Source: Caryophanon latum (GTDB taxonomy: Bacteria > Bacillota > Bacilli > Bacillales_A > Planococcaceae). Taken from it: a stretch of DNA of 64,000 nucleotides. Below the pieces are notes generated by a model. It had not been told where the DNA came from, did no database searches, and saw nothing but the letters and a program-made list of their open reading frames with translations. Positions within the stretch are counted from its first letter, which is position 1; every line of letters begins with the position of its first letter. Location of the stretch: positions 1 through 64,000 of the forward strand of contig NZ_MATO01000031.1 of NCBI RefSeq assembly GCF_001700325.1. Reading direction: 5' to 3'. Shown piece by piece: positions 8,584-16,935 of the stretch. A program made the position numbers and the translations under genes.

Positions 8584-9459
8584 ATGTACACTACAGCAAA
8601 ACCGTTTTTATTACATGCCATTACAGCTGTGCATGCAGGCAGTGGAAGTGAAATTGGGCTAGTTGATTTACCGATTCAACGCGAGCAGCACACGTCGTTT
8701 CCAAAAATCGAAAGCTCGTCGTTAAAAGGAGCGATTCGTCATACGTTAGAAAACGTATTGCAAGAGGATAACCGTCAAGCGTTTGAATTAACGTTTGGTA
8801 TGACAGGCTCAAAAGATGATACATCACAAGCAAGTGCCATTGCGTTTAGCGATGCGCGTACATTACTGTTCCCAATTCGCTCAATGCGTGGCGTGTTCGT
8901 TTGGGTAACGTGCCCGCAAGTGATTGCACGTTTTAACGATGACATGAAATTAAACAACGTCAACGTCGCATTAACAGTACCAAAGGAAAATACGATTTCA
9001 TCGAAGGAATTAATCGTATCAAACGATCAAATCATTTTAGAGGAATATGCGTTTAACGTAACAGTAGACGACAATACAGTGCAGCTAGCAAAGCAGTTAA
9101 GTAGCTTCATTAAACAAGATTTAAGCGTCAACATCGAAAACCGCATCGTCGTTGTAGAGGATGATACGTTCCGTGACTTCGTTCGTTTATCAACAGAGGT
9201 GAACGCCCGCATTCGAATGGATCCGGTGACAGGTACAGCGGCAGGTAAAGCACTATGGTATGAGGAAAATGTACCGCCAGAAACGGTATTTTATAGTACG
9301 CTTTACATCGGCAACGTTCGCGGTAACGGCTCTGATCAATTTGAAACAGCACAGCATGTGGAATCATATTTAACAGGTGATGCAGGTATTCCGAACGTAT
9401 TCCAACTCGGTGGTAACAGTACACTCGGTCGCGGAATGCTGCGCAAAATTTGGCTATAG
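8584..9459 (+). CDS. cmr4: Type III-B RAMP protein Cmr4 (backbone and target RNA nuclease)
   Basis: A 291-aa Cas7-type subunit. It contains AVHAGSGSEIGLVDLPIQRE near residues 15-34, followed by PKIESSSLKGAIRHTLE. D28 in GLVDLPIQR lies where the Cmr4 catalytic aspartate that cuts target RNA at 6-nt intervals is found (established for Cmr4). The C-terminus has GGNSTLGRGML, the family's glycine-rich loop. Several copies are expected per complex. The ribosome site AAAGGAG lies 10 nt before the ATG, and the gap after cmr3 is 16 nt. Confidence 0.95.
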   Translation: MYTTAKPFLLHAITAVHAGSGSEIGLVDLPIQREQHTSFPKIESSSLKGAIRHTLENVLQEDNRQAFELTFGMTGSKDDTSQASAIAFSDARTLLFPIRSMRGVFVWVTCPQVIARFNDDMKLNNVNVALTVPKENTISSKELIVSNDQIILEEYAFNVTVDDNTVQLAKQLSSFIKQDLSVNIENRIVVVEDDTFRDFVRLSTEVNARIRMDPVTGTAAGKALWYEENVPPETVFYSTLYIGNVRGNGSDQFETAQHVESYLTGDAGIPNVFQLGGNSTLGRGMLRKIWL

Positions 9460-9471
9460 GGGGAATGGGAA

Positions 9472-9870
9472 ATGAGTAACGTCAACAACAGTCGAATCGG
9501 TATTGAAAACGGACGTGCAGCATTTGCATTCCGCGTAGTTGAAACAGCAGTAAATGATAAAAATGTAACAAGTTCAGAATACCGTTCATACGTAAAAAAG
9601 CTACCAACGTTAATTCAAGTAAACGGGCTAGGGCAGGCGTTAGCGTTTTGCTACCAAAAGGGGAAAACGTACCGCGTCATTTACGATCAGCTGCATGAAT
9701 GGTTAAAGCAATCAAAACCGCAATACTTTAAAAATGATGGCAAGTCGTTCATCGAAGTAGTCATTAACTTAGATAGCCAAAGCTACCGCGAAGTGACGGT
9801 CGAGGTAATGGCGTTTTTAAACTGGATGCGTAAATTTGTTGAAGGTATGGTGAAGGAGGACGATGCATAA
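9472..9870 (+). CDS. cmr5: Type III-B small subunit Cmr5
   Basis: A 132-aa, mostly helical protein with the Cmr5 core: SEYRSYVKKLPTLIQVNGLGQALAF-type sequence in the middle and a C-terminal EVMAFLNWMRKFVEG. Cmr5 forms the minor filament next to Cmr2 and contacts target RNA. It follows cmr4 by 12 nt with a good site (AGGGGGAATGGGAA). Its TAA overlaps the ATG of cmr6. Confidence 0.92.
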   Translation: MSNVNNSRIGIENGRAAFAFRVVETAVNDKNVTSSEYRSYVKKLPTLIQVNGLGQALAFCYQKGKTYRVIYDQLHEWLKQSKPQYFKNDGKSFIEVVINLDSQSYREVTVEVMAFLNWMRKFVEGMVKEDDA

Positions 9871-11045
9871 TGCATTTTCATCCGAAAGATACAACGAGCG
9901 CATATTCAACGACAAATAAAGAAAAAATTGCGCATTTAGCGTATCACGTGCACTACAATCAGCTATGGCAAAATGATAAAAATGGCAAGTTTGAAGCGAA
10001 GGACATTAAAACGAAGCCGATTTATTCAAAGGAGTTATTACAAGTTGCTGAGAAGGTTGAGCAGCAGCGTCAGGCGTCGTTAGTCGAGCTACAAAACGTG
10101 CTGCATGTTCGTCAGCTTCGTGCAAAGGCAGCGTCAAACATCATTCACGGCTTAGGGGCGGCACATGTGCGTGAAACGGCATTAACGATTCACGGTGTGT
10201 ACGGCATTCCATACATTCCAGCATCGAGCATGAAAGGAATTGTACGCGCATGGTTTATTGAGGCGTTTTGTAACGGTGATGAGGCACAGCTAGCGTCGCA
10301 CCCGATCGGTAGCTTCGTATTCGGTACGCAGGAGCATAGCGGCATCGCACAGTTTTACGATGTGTTTTTACATACCGATTTATCGCTACAGCCGGACATT
10401 TTAACGACGCATTATCCTGAATATTACCAAAGTAAGCGCAGTGCGACTGACGACCAAAAGCTGAACATCGTGAAGTTTTGGACTGTATCAGTGCGTGAGG
10501 CGACGGTGTTCGTGTCGTTACAAAAGCAGTTGCCAGCTGCGCTACAGCAAGCAATTGCGCCAAAAACGAGCGAGCAGCTAGCCGAAGCGGTGGCGAACTG
10601 GACAGCGCAGGCGTTAACCGAGTTTGGTGTTGGCTCGAAAACGTCGTCAGGCTACGGCTTGTTCGATCATGTTGAGGACGTAACGACGAGCGAGCTACAG
10701 GAAGTATCAGCACGCGTTGAGGAACAGCGTCAACGTGCCGAAAAGAAACGCCAGCAAGAAGCGGAAGCAGCCGCAAAGCGTGAGGAAGAAGCACAAAAGC
10801 AAAAGGCGCTTGAGGCAATGACACCAGAGGAGCGACTCGTTGCCGAAATTACCGCACTTGACCCGACGAAACAGGTGGATAAAGACGAAAGTAAAAACCT
10901 ATTTGTTGAAGTGAAGGAAAGTGGCATTAAAGCCGCAGCCGAAGCGTTAAAGGCGTATTGGGAGCAGACAGGCGAGTGGAGAGTACCGAGAGCGAAGAGA
11001 AAGCAATTCGAGCGTGTTGAAGCATTAAAGCAATTGTTAACGTAA
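9870..11045 (+). CDS. cmr6: Type III-B RAMP protein Cmr6 with a long charged C-terminal extension
   Basis: A 391-aa protein. Residues up to about 275 are Cmr6: IHGLGAAHVRETALTIHG, the YIPASSMKGIVRAWF helix and the GVGSKTSSGYGLF glycine loop. Residues about 275-310 are a highly charged coiled-coil-like stretch (VEEQRQRAEKKRQQEAEAAAKR and onward). A compact C-terminal segment of about 75 residues follows, ending RAKRKQFERVEALKQLL. Core Cmr6 proteins end near the glycine loop, so the tail is an added module. It shares a start/stop (TAATG at 9868-9872) with cmr5 and is the last gene of the operon. The tail could contact the filament end, Cmr1 or an outside partner (inference). Confidence 0.9.
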   Translation: MHFHPKDTTSAYSTTNKEKIAHLAYHVHYNQLWQNDKNGKFEAKDIKTKPIYSKELLQVAEKVEQQRQASLVELQNVLHVRQLRAKAASNIIHGLGAAHVRETALTIHGVYGIPYIPASSMKGIVRAWFIEAFCNGDEAQLASHPIGSFVFGTQEHSGIAQFYDVFLHTDLSLQPDILTTHYPEYYQSKRSATDDQKLNIVKFWTVSVREATVFVSLQKQLPAALQQAIAPKTSEQLAEAVANWTAQALTEFGVGSKTSSGYGLFDHVEDVTTSELQEVSARVEEQRQRAEKKRQQEAEAAAKREEEAQKQKALEAMTPEERLVAEITALDPTKQVDKDESKNLFVEVKESGIKAAAEALKAYWEQTGEWRVPRAKRKQFERVEALKQLLT

Positions 11046-11136
11046 TGACTGGAGGTGTGGCGAATGTGCCGCATCTCTTTTTTGTGAAATTTTTTACATA
11101 TAAACAAGTATTTGTGCTAAAATAATCAGTAGCAAG

Positions 11137-11364
11137 TGGTGCATTTTGTACCGCAAAACATGGTGCACTTTTTCGCTAAAAACGACGGTCACCATACATA
11201 TGTCAATATAATAACATTTACACGAAAAACGCTTTGGACTACGTGTTACATGCTCATTTCACTATATCGATATAATCCCTGAAAATCCCAATAAGAAAAG
11301 CAACACGTGTCATGTAAATCGGCGTGTGAAACCGTTGGGGCAGTAAGGGGGAAAAACGGTACTG
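11137..11364 (+). promoter_or_regulatory. CRISPR leader 2
   Basis: A 228-bp leader aligned with leaders 3-6 from TGGTGCATTTT onward. It keeps the central ACATTTACACG and TATCGATATAATCCCTGAAAAT blocks and the terminal CGGTACTG. It differs from the other five near 11,300, where AAAATGCACCAGTCACC is replaced by unrelated sequence, so its internal inverted repeat is lost. The stretch 11046-11136 upstream holds no gene. Confidence 0.88.
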
Positions 11365-11690
11365 GTGTAAATGGCTAACCTTGAGTAAGAGGATTAACAC
11401 AAAGGGAATAGTTTTTTTGAAAACTCATTCCCAGTGGTGTAAATGGCTAACCTTGAGTAAGAGGATTAACACGCTTCCTCGAAAGCCCCTCCGTGTTTCT
11501 TTCGATCTAGTGTAAATGGCTAACCTTGAGTAAGAGGATTAACACCGACATTTCCAGCGCATGTGTCGACAACGTGATAGGGTGTAAATGGCTAACCTTG
11601 AGTAAGAGGATCAAAACACATTCATTCGATTTTGGTCGTAGAAAGATAAGTTTTGTGCAAAGCTCAACCTCGACTTAGAGGATCAGCATC
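11365..11690 (+). CRISPR. CRISPR array 2 (4 clear repeats plus 1 decayed)
   Basis: Repeats start at 11365, 11437, 11510 and 11582, all with GGCTAACCTTGAGTAAG; the fourth has lost its end (GAGGATCAAAACAC). A fifth, strongly decayed copy lies at 11655-11690 (GTGCAAAGCTCAACCTCGAC, then TTAGAGGATCAGCATC), one repeat-plus-spacer unit downstream. That gives about 4 spacers. Unlike the other arrays, no hairpin terminator follows; cas1 begins 68 bp later in the same direction. Confidence 0.95.
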
Positions 11691-11758
11691 GCTACGGTTT
11701 CTTTTATTTAGATATGCGGTGATGTCATAGTATGGATTGCGAACAGGGAGTGAAGTGT

Positions 11759-12739
11759 ATGTATATAGCGGTTACGGAGCAAGGGGCGTATTTGAAAAAA
11801 GAAGGGGAGCGCATCGTCGTCGAGAAGGCGGGGGAGCGTTTGCGCGTCATTCACTTGCAGGACGTGGCGGGCATTCAGCTGTTTGGCAACATTCAACTCT
11901 CGACACCGCTGTTACAGCTTTGCATGCAGCGAGGAATTGCGGTGCATTACTTGAGCAAAAATGGTTTCTTTTACGGAGCATGTATTGGGCAACAGGCGTT
12001 CAATTATGAGGTGAAAATGGCGCAGCTGCACGCGATGCAGGATGCGCCTTTTTTGCTGAACATGGCAAAATATACGGTGATGTATAAGGTGAAAGCACAG
12101 CAGCTTGCTCTTCAAATGCGTCGGCATAACGTCGAGCTTGTCAACATTCGACGGGCGCATGAACGGCTCAATCGTTTCGTGCAGCAATGCGATGATGTGG
12201 CGTCGATTCATGAGCTGCTCGGCATTGAAGGAGCGAGTACGCGGCTATATTTTCGACAGTTTGATGTGTTATTGCCAGACGCGATGCCGTTTCAGCGACG
12301 CTCGCAACGACCGGCGCATAACGAAATGAATACGTTGCTCAATTATAGCTACGGTGTGCTGAAATCCGAGGTCATCTTTCAGCTACAAAAAAGCGGCTTA
12401 GATGTGTATTTAGGGTATTTGCATCAGCAACGGCATGGGCGCATGAGCTTAGTGTTTGATGTAATGGAGCTGTTTCGCCCGCTCATTGATCAGCAAATCA
12501 TTACGGCGGTGCGCCAACGAAAGCTCACGCCGCATCATTTTGAAGTGTGCGACGGTGATATTCGCTTGCACGATGCCGGTCGAAAGCAGCTGCTCGCGCT
12601 ATGGTATGGGTGGAAAGATGAGCTACAGTTAGCGGCGCGTATTGAATGCGTCGTCAAAGGGTTACAAGCAAGCTATGTGAAAAAGGATGTGACGCATTTT
12701 CATGTCAACGCGCAAAAGGCATTATATTATTTGTTATGA
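11759..12739 (+). CDS. cas1: CRISPR integrase Cas1
   Basis: A 326-aa Cas1 with the N-terminal beta domain (MYIAVTEQGAYLKKEG, LQDVAGIQLFGNIQLST) and the helical catalytic domain. NYSYGVLKSEV, GYLHQQRHGRMSLV and DVMELFRPLID (residues about 200-245) contain the Glu/His/Glu metal-binding positions of the family. With Cas2 it inserts new spacers at the leader end. The start at ATG 11759 is preferred over ATG 11732 because GGGAGTG lies 7-8 nt upstream. It has no fused reverse transcriptase or Cas4. It overlaps cas2 by 38 nt. It may be transcribed partly by read-through from array 2. Confidence 0.95.
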   Translation: MYIAVTEQGAYLKKEGERIVVEKAGERLRVIHLQDVAGIQLFGNIQLSTPLLQLCMQRGIAVHYLSKNGFFYGACIGQQAFNYEVKMAQLHAMQDAPFLLNMAKYTVMYKVKAQQLALQMRRHNVELVNIRRAHERLNRFVQQCDDVASIHELLGIEGASTRLYFRQFDVLLPDAMPFQRRSQRPAHNEMNTLLNYSYGVLKSEVIFQLQKSGLDVYLGYLHQQRHGRMSLVFDVMELFRPLIDQQIITAVRQRKLTPHHFEVCDGDIRLHDAGRKQLLALWYGWKDELQLAARIECVVKGLQASYVKKDVTHFHVNAQKALYYLL

Positions 12740-12992
12740 CATATCGGACGGTAAAAAGCGCCAGCGTGTGTCGAAGCTGTTGTTAAACTACGGAACGCGC
12801 GTGCAAAAAAGCGTGTTCGAACTGTATGTGACGGATGCGCGGCTTACGCAATGTGTCGGCGAGCTGCGCACACACATTACTGACGTCGATTCAGTGCGTA
12901 TTTACAATTTAGGTGTAGCAGGCGCCGAGCAAACGTTACTGCTTGGCAATGCAAAGGCGATTCCAACACCGACGACGCATCTCATTATTTAG
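12702..12992 (+). CDS. cas2: CRISPR adaptation protein Cas2
   Basis: A 96-aa Cas2 with the ferredoxin-like opening YIICYDISDGKKRQRVSKLL (catalytic-type Asp in YDISD) and VQKSVFELYVTDARL. It forms the structural core of the Cas1-Cas2 spacer integration complex. The start at 12702 lies inside the end of cas1 in another frame, so translation is probably coupled. The C-terminus (NAKAIPTPTTHLII) is short, as usual for type III-associated Cas2. Confidence 0.92.
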   Translation: MSTRKRHYIICYDISDGKKRQRVSKLLLNYGTRVQKSVFELYVTDARLTQCVGELRTHITDVDSVRIYNLGVAGAEQTLLLGNAKAIPTPTTHLII

Positions 12993-13036
12993 CTGTACAA
13001 GGAAGGTAGTATTTGGTAACATAAAGGAAGAATCAG

Positions 13037-13263
13037 TGGTGCATTTTGTGCCGCAAAACATGGTGCACTTTTCCGCTAAAAACAGCGGTCACCATACATA
13101 TATCACTATAATAACATTTACACGAAAAAGGCTTTGGACTATGTGTTACATGCTCATTTCACTATATCGAAATAATCCCTGAAAATCCCAAACGAAAATG
13201 CACCAGTCACCATGTAAAACGGCTGTTGAAACCGTTGGGGCAGTAGGGGTGAAAAACGGTACT
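13037..13263 (+). promoter_or_regulatory. CRISPR leader 3
   Basis: A 227-bp leader. It contains a perfect 11-bp inverted repeat, TGGTGCATTTT at its start and AAAATGCACCA about 160 bp later, plus a CACCAT motif next to each arm. In the middle is ACATTTACACG, whose ATTTACAC is the exact reverse complement of the first 8 bases of the repeat. The end is CGGTACT directly before the repeat. A promoter probably lies around TATCGAAATAATCC (a guess from the conserved AT-rich block). Confidence 0.88.
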
Positions 13264-14250
13264 GTGTAAATGGCTAACTTTGAGTAAGAGGATTAACACC
13301 ACAACTCGCCCCAATTAGCAGGGAATAATACGTTAGTGTAAATGGCTAACTTTGAGTAAGAGGATTAACACTTCTGGTTCATTCAGTTTTACGTACAGAC
13401 AAAGCTGATTGTGTAAATGGCTAACTTTGAGTAAGAGGATTAACACGAGCGTATTTCGCAAGCAGCTGCATCACTGCCTCTAACTTCGTGTAAATGGCTA
13501 ACTTTGAGTAAGAGGATTAACACAATCTTTCCCCGTTGCAGCGTGGTGTTGTACAACTTGTGTAAATGGCTAACTTTGAGTAAGAGGATTAACACATATC
13601 GTTACGCGCATTGATTTCTGCCATCGCATCTTTATGTGTAAATGGCTAACTTTGAGTAAGAGGATTAACACCTTCCAGTTACTTCTGATACTGTTGAAAT
13701 AAAACAACCCCATGTGTAAATGGCTAACCTTGAGTAAGAGGATTAACACATTCAGACACGATTGTGTCTATTTCATTCTTAGAGTGTAAATGGCTAACCT
13801 TGAGTAAGAGGATTAACACTGATGAAATTTCTTTTTCCTGACGACCTTTATTTCGCCCGTGTAAATGACTAACCTTGAGTAAGAGGATTAACACATCTAA
13901 CTTCACTAATTCACGACCAGATTTCTTATCGTGTAAATGACTAACCTTGAGTAAGAGGATTAACACCGTTAACTGAAACCACATGCCCTTTATCGTTTCG
14001 AACAGTGTAAATGACTAACCTTGAGTAAGAGGATTAACACTCCCTCCAGCATATCTAACGGCTTTTCTAGCACCGGTGTAAATGACTAACCTTGAGTAAG
14101 AGGATTAACACATGTTAGTTTCGATACCGCCCGTGTGCTTACTACCGAGTGTAAATGACTAACCTTGAGTAAGAGGATTAACACAAAATCTCAACGTCTA
14201 GGATTCGAAAGCGGTATTTCAGTGTAAATGACCAACCTTGAGTAAGAGAA
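13264..14250 (+). CRISPR. CRISPR array 3 (14 repeats, 13 spacers)
   Basis: Repeats start at 13264, 13336, 13411, 13488, 13560, 13636, 13714, 13784, 13859, 13931, 14005, 14076, 14149 and 14222. They fall into blocks in order from the leader: six with GGCTAACTTTGAG, two with GGCTAACCTTGAG, five with GACTAACCTTGAG, then a truncated GACCAACC copy at the far end. Spacers are 34-42 bp. Confidence 0.98.
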
Positions 14251-14251
14251 T

Positions 14252-14297
14252 AAAAAAGACGACTGCTTCGTATTGCCCCGAAGTTGTCGTCTTTTTT
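14252..14297 (+). terminator. Terminator after array 3
   Basis: A strong hairpin (AAAAAGACGACTGCTTCG paired with CGAAGTTGTCGTCTTTTTT) ends the array transcript. Nearly the same hairpin follows array 5 at 19971-20014, so the two are part of one duplicated block. Confidence 0.88.
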
Positions 14298-14333
14298 GCG
14301 TATATCCTATAATGTGGCGACTGCGATGTGCAC

Positions 14334-14366
14334 AAAAAAGCCGCCTCGAATCGTTTCAGGCGGCTA
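14334..14366 (-). terminator. Terminator of rpn copy 1
   Basis: On the minus strand AGCCGCCTG ... CAGGCGGCT-type pairing (AGCCGCC and GGCGGCT around GAAACGATTCG) is followed by TTTTTTG. It lies just after the rpn stop codon. Confidence 0.85.
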
Positions 14367-14372
14367 CAAAAT

Positions 14373-15380
14373 TTACATATGTCGTTTTAATTTTTCGAGC
14401 TCGTCGATAGACAGACCCGTTGCTTGTTGAATTGTTTCAAAATCGACGTGTAATGCAAGGAAGTTTTTCGCTAGCTGTAGTCGTTCCTCATGGCGACCTG
14501 CTGCTTTTCCTTTTTCAATCCCAATTTCAATCCCTTTCTCTACGCCACGTATTTCACCTAACTCGATGCCTTCCTCAATTCCTTTATCTTTTGCATCACT
14601 CAATCTCGCCTCATCGTCAATGATCGCCTTCAGTCGCATCTCATACGCAAACCGTGTCTCCGGCGTCTGACTAAGCTCTTCCCATGTCCCAAACGCATCA
14701 ATTAAGTTTTCGTCCTTCATCGCGAGTTCCTCCAATTCCTCATAAATTTCGGTATACACTTTTTCTTTCCGCGCGTCGACCATGCCAAGCAGCAGTAACC
14801 ATCTAGCTAAAATATCGTCCAGTGGCTGTAATTTTTTGTCGTGCCACGCTTTCAAAAATTTATTCATCTCGATAAAATGCACTTCCAACACGTCATCGAT
14901 TGGTCGCAAACGCTTCAACTCCGCGTCCTCATACAAATGATACGTCGTGTGATAGTGCGCTAAATCATTAAACACCGTGAAGTTGCAAATATTAATCGTA
15001 ATCGTCTGCAAAAGTGTACGATAACCTTTGCCCTTCTCTAATTGTTTCGCAAATAAACGTGACCAGTAATACAACGTGCGTTTCATCATATCGTCTTGAT
15101 TCGACAACTGCATTTCGATATTAATATGCTCACCGGACTGCGTTTTCACAAGCAGGTCGAGACGTGATTGCTTGTCGCCGTCGTATTGACCGCCGAGCTC
15201 CTCGTTCAAAAACGTTACTTCTTTGATTGTATCGCGTCCTGTTCGTGCTAAAATCGCGTTCAAAAAGACAATCGTAATATGCTTATTGCGCTCGCTGCCG
15301 AACAGTTGCTTAAAGGCAAAGTCCACTTTCAAATCAATGAGCTTGTGCAGCGGAATGCGTCGCAATGCTTGTTGATTCAT
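14373..15380 (-). CDS. Rpn-family PD-(D/E)XK nuclease / putative transposase, copy 1
   Basis: A 335-aa protein of the PF12784 (RpnA-like) family. The N-terminal nuclease core starts with LIDLKVDFAFKQLFGSERNK and has the catalytic pattern RLDLLVKTQSGEHINIEMQ (Asp near residue 79, then E-x-Q), the D...ExQ site of Rpn nucleases. The C-terminal part holds alternating EKGIE/GIEKG repeats and a 30-residue helical end (QLAKNFLALHVD ... SIDELEKLKRHM). Rpn proteins are known both as recombination-promoting nucleases and as phage-defence toxins controlled by small C-terminal products. It lies antisense between arrays 3 and 4. A near-identical gene lies at 20233-21165. The start has GAGGTG upstream. Confidence 0.88.
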   Translation of the reverse strand: MNQQALRRIPLHKLIDLKVDFAFKQLFGSERNKHITIVFLNAILARTGRDTIKEVTFLNEELGGQYDGDKQSRLDLLVKTQSGEHINIEMQLSNQDDMMKRTLYYWSRLFAKQLEKGKGYRTLLQTITINICNFTVFNDLAHYHTTYHLYEDAELKRLRPIDDVLEVHFIEMNKFLKAWHDKKLQPLDDILARWLLLLGMVDARKEKVYTEIYEELEELAMKDENLIDAFGTWEELSQTPETRFAYEMRLKAIIDDEARLSDAKDKGIEEGIELGEIRGVEKGIEIGIEKGKAAGRHEERLQLAKNFLALHVDFETIQQATGLSIDELEKLKRHM

Positions 15381-15510
15381 CGAAAATCACCTCTGTCATT
15401 AGTTTTAATTATAGCATATGAGCAGGTCGAACCATCGTCGAGCAAACGTCGCAAAATGAAAATTTGCTGTACAAAAAAGGTGGGAATTGGTAAGCTAAAG
15501 AAAGAGAAAG

Positions 15511-15737
15511 TGGTGCATTTCGCATCGCAAAACATGGTGCGTTTTGTCGCTAAAAACGGCGGTCACCATACCTATGTCACTATAATAACATTTACACGAA
15601 AAAGGCTTCGGACTATGTGTTACATGCTCATTTCACTATATCGAAATAATCCCTGAAAATCCCAAATGAAAATGCACCAGTCACCATGTAAAACGGCTGT
15701 TGAAACCGTTGGGGCAGTAAGGGCGAAAAACGGTACT
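15511..15737 (+). promoter_or_regulatory. CRISPR leader 4
   Basis: A 227-bp leader with the same layout as leader 3; the inverted repeat is TGGTGCATTT/AAATGCACCA (one base shorter). Similarity to leader 6 continues about 50 bp further upstream (TTTGCTGTACAAAAAAGGTGG) into the 5' end of the rpn gene, which shows that rpn and leader were duplicated together. Confidence 0.88.
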
Positions 15738-16875
15738 GTGTAAATGACTAACCTTGATTAAGAGGATTAACACCTCTTGATTAAGAAGCTTAATAGCTTT
15801 TCATCTGGTTGTGTAAATGACTAACCTTGATTAAGAGGATTAACACTCAAAGAAGTACTCCTCAGAGTGGTATGAGGACATCGTGTAAATGACTAACCTT
15901 GATTAAGAGGATTAACACTACATTTTCATCGCGGAATACGGCAAAAACGCTTATGTGTAAATGACTAACCTTGATTAAGAGGATTAACACTTCTTACACT
16001 ATGGTTGTAAAATGACAACTCTTCATGTGTAAATGACTAACCTTGATTAAGAGGATTAACACGAATGTTCTTACGCATGCGATTAACAGAATTCCTTCAG
16101 TGTAAATGACTAACCTTGATTAAGAGGATTAACACGTTTCGAGCATTGCTAATTTCCTCTGTGTAATGCTCTTGGCGTGTAAATGACTAACCTTGATTAA
16201 GAGGATTAACACCATCATGGGACGGTATCGCAACTAAAAACGGCTTTGTACGTGTAAATGACTAACCTTGATTAAGAGGATTAACACTGCACTAAGCCGT
16301 TGCGATTGTATGCGTACACAGCACCTTTGTGTAAATGACTAACCTTGATTAAGAGGATTAACACACTGCAGCATCGATATCGTAGTCATTTCCTGAGTGT
16401 GTAAATGACTAACCTTGATTAAGAGGATTAACACGAAAATTTTTCGCTGACGTTTGACCAAATCGCTGTCGCGTGTAAATGACTAACCTTGATTAAGAGG
16501 ATTAACACTAACGCTTTGCGATTTGCTGATCCGTATACGCACGACGGTGTAAATGACTAACCTTGATTAAGAGGATTAACACTGTTAGCATTTGCAATTC
16601 GCGTTCTACAAGCGCCAGTGTAAATGACTAACCTTGATTAAGAGGATTAACACCTACACTGAATATGACAAAACATAACGATGCAGTAAAAGCAGTGTAA
16701 ATGACTAACCTTGATTAAGAGGATTAACACTCTTGCTGTTGATTTTGCGGACAGCCCCATCATAACCGTGTAAATGACTAACCTTGATTAAGAGGATTAA
16801 CACGAGAGTTAATTCGATTTTTTACGATGTTTACATTCTTTTCGTGTAAATGACTAACCTTGATTAAGAGGATTC
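15738..16875 (+). CRISPR. CRISPR array 4 (16 repeats, 15 spacers)
   Basis: The longest array. Repeats start at 15738, 15811, 15883, 15955, 16027, 16100, 16177, 16252, 16329, 16399, 16473, 16547, 16618, 16695, 16768 and 16844. All carry GACTAACCTTGATTAAG; only the last is truncated (GAGGATTCC). The uniform repeats suggest recent growth or repeated homogenisation compared with arrays 1, 3 and 5. Confidence 0.98.
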
Positions 16876-16892
16876 CAAACCACACAAACGAA

Positions 16893-16931
16893 AAAAGCGA
16901 CTGCACCATTATTCCGGTGCGGTCGCTTTTT
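16893..16931. terminator. Bidirectional terminator after array 4
   Basis: AAAAAAGCGACTGCACC pairs with GGTGCGGTCGCTTTTTTT across ATTATTCC. It has a U tract on both strands, so it serves array 4 (+) and the two-gene operon 16936-19259 (-). Confidence 0.88.
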
Positions 16932-16935
16932 TTCG

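Noticed and set aside
11759..12739. Possible reverse transcriptase fused or next to Cas1, as in some type III-B loci
   Set aside because: The protein is a plain 326-aa Cas1 and no reverse transcriptase motif (YADD) is encoded between 11 and 13 kb.
13037..13185. An open frame of about 48 codons (VVHFVPQNMVHF ... SLYRNNP) that is uninterrupted in all five complete leaders
   Set aside because: It has no consistent start or ribosome site (GTG in four leaders, ATG in leader 5). Most differences between leaders change the amino acid, so the frame is open through shared DNA descent, not protein selection.
13724..13984. A minus-strand open frame inside array 3 with a repeated LILLLKVSHLH segment
   Set aside because: It is only the CRISPR repeat read in frame; the spacing of spacers happens to keep it open.
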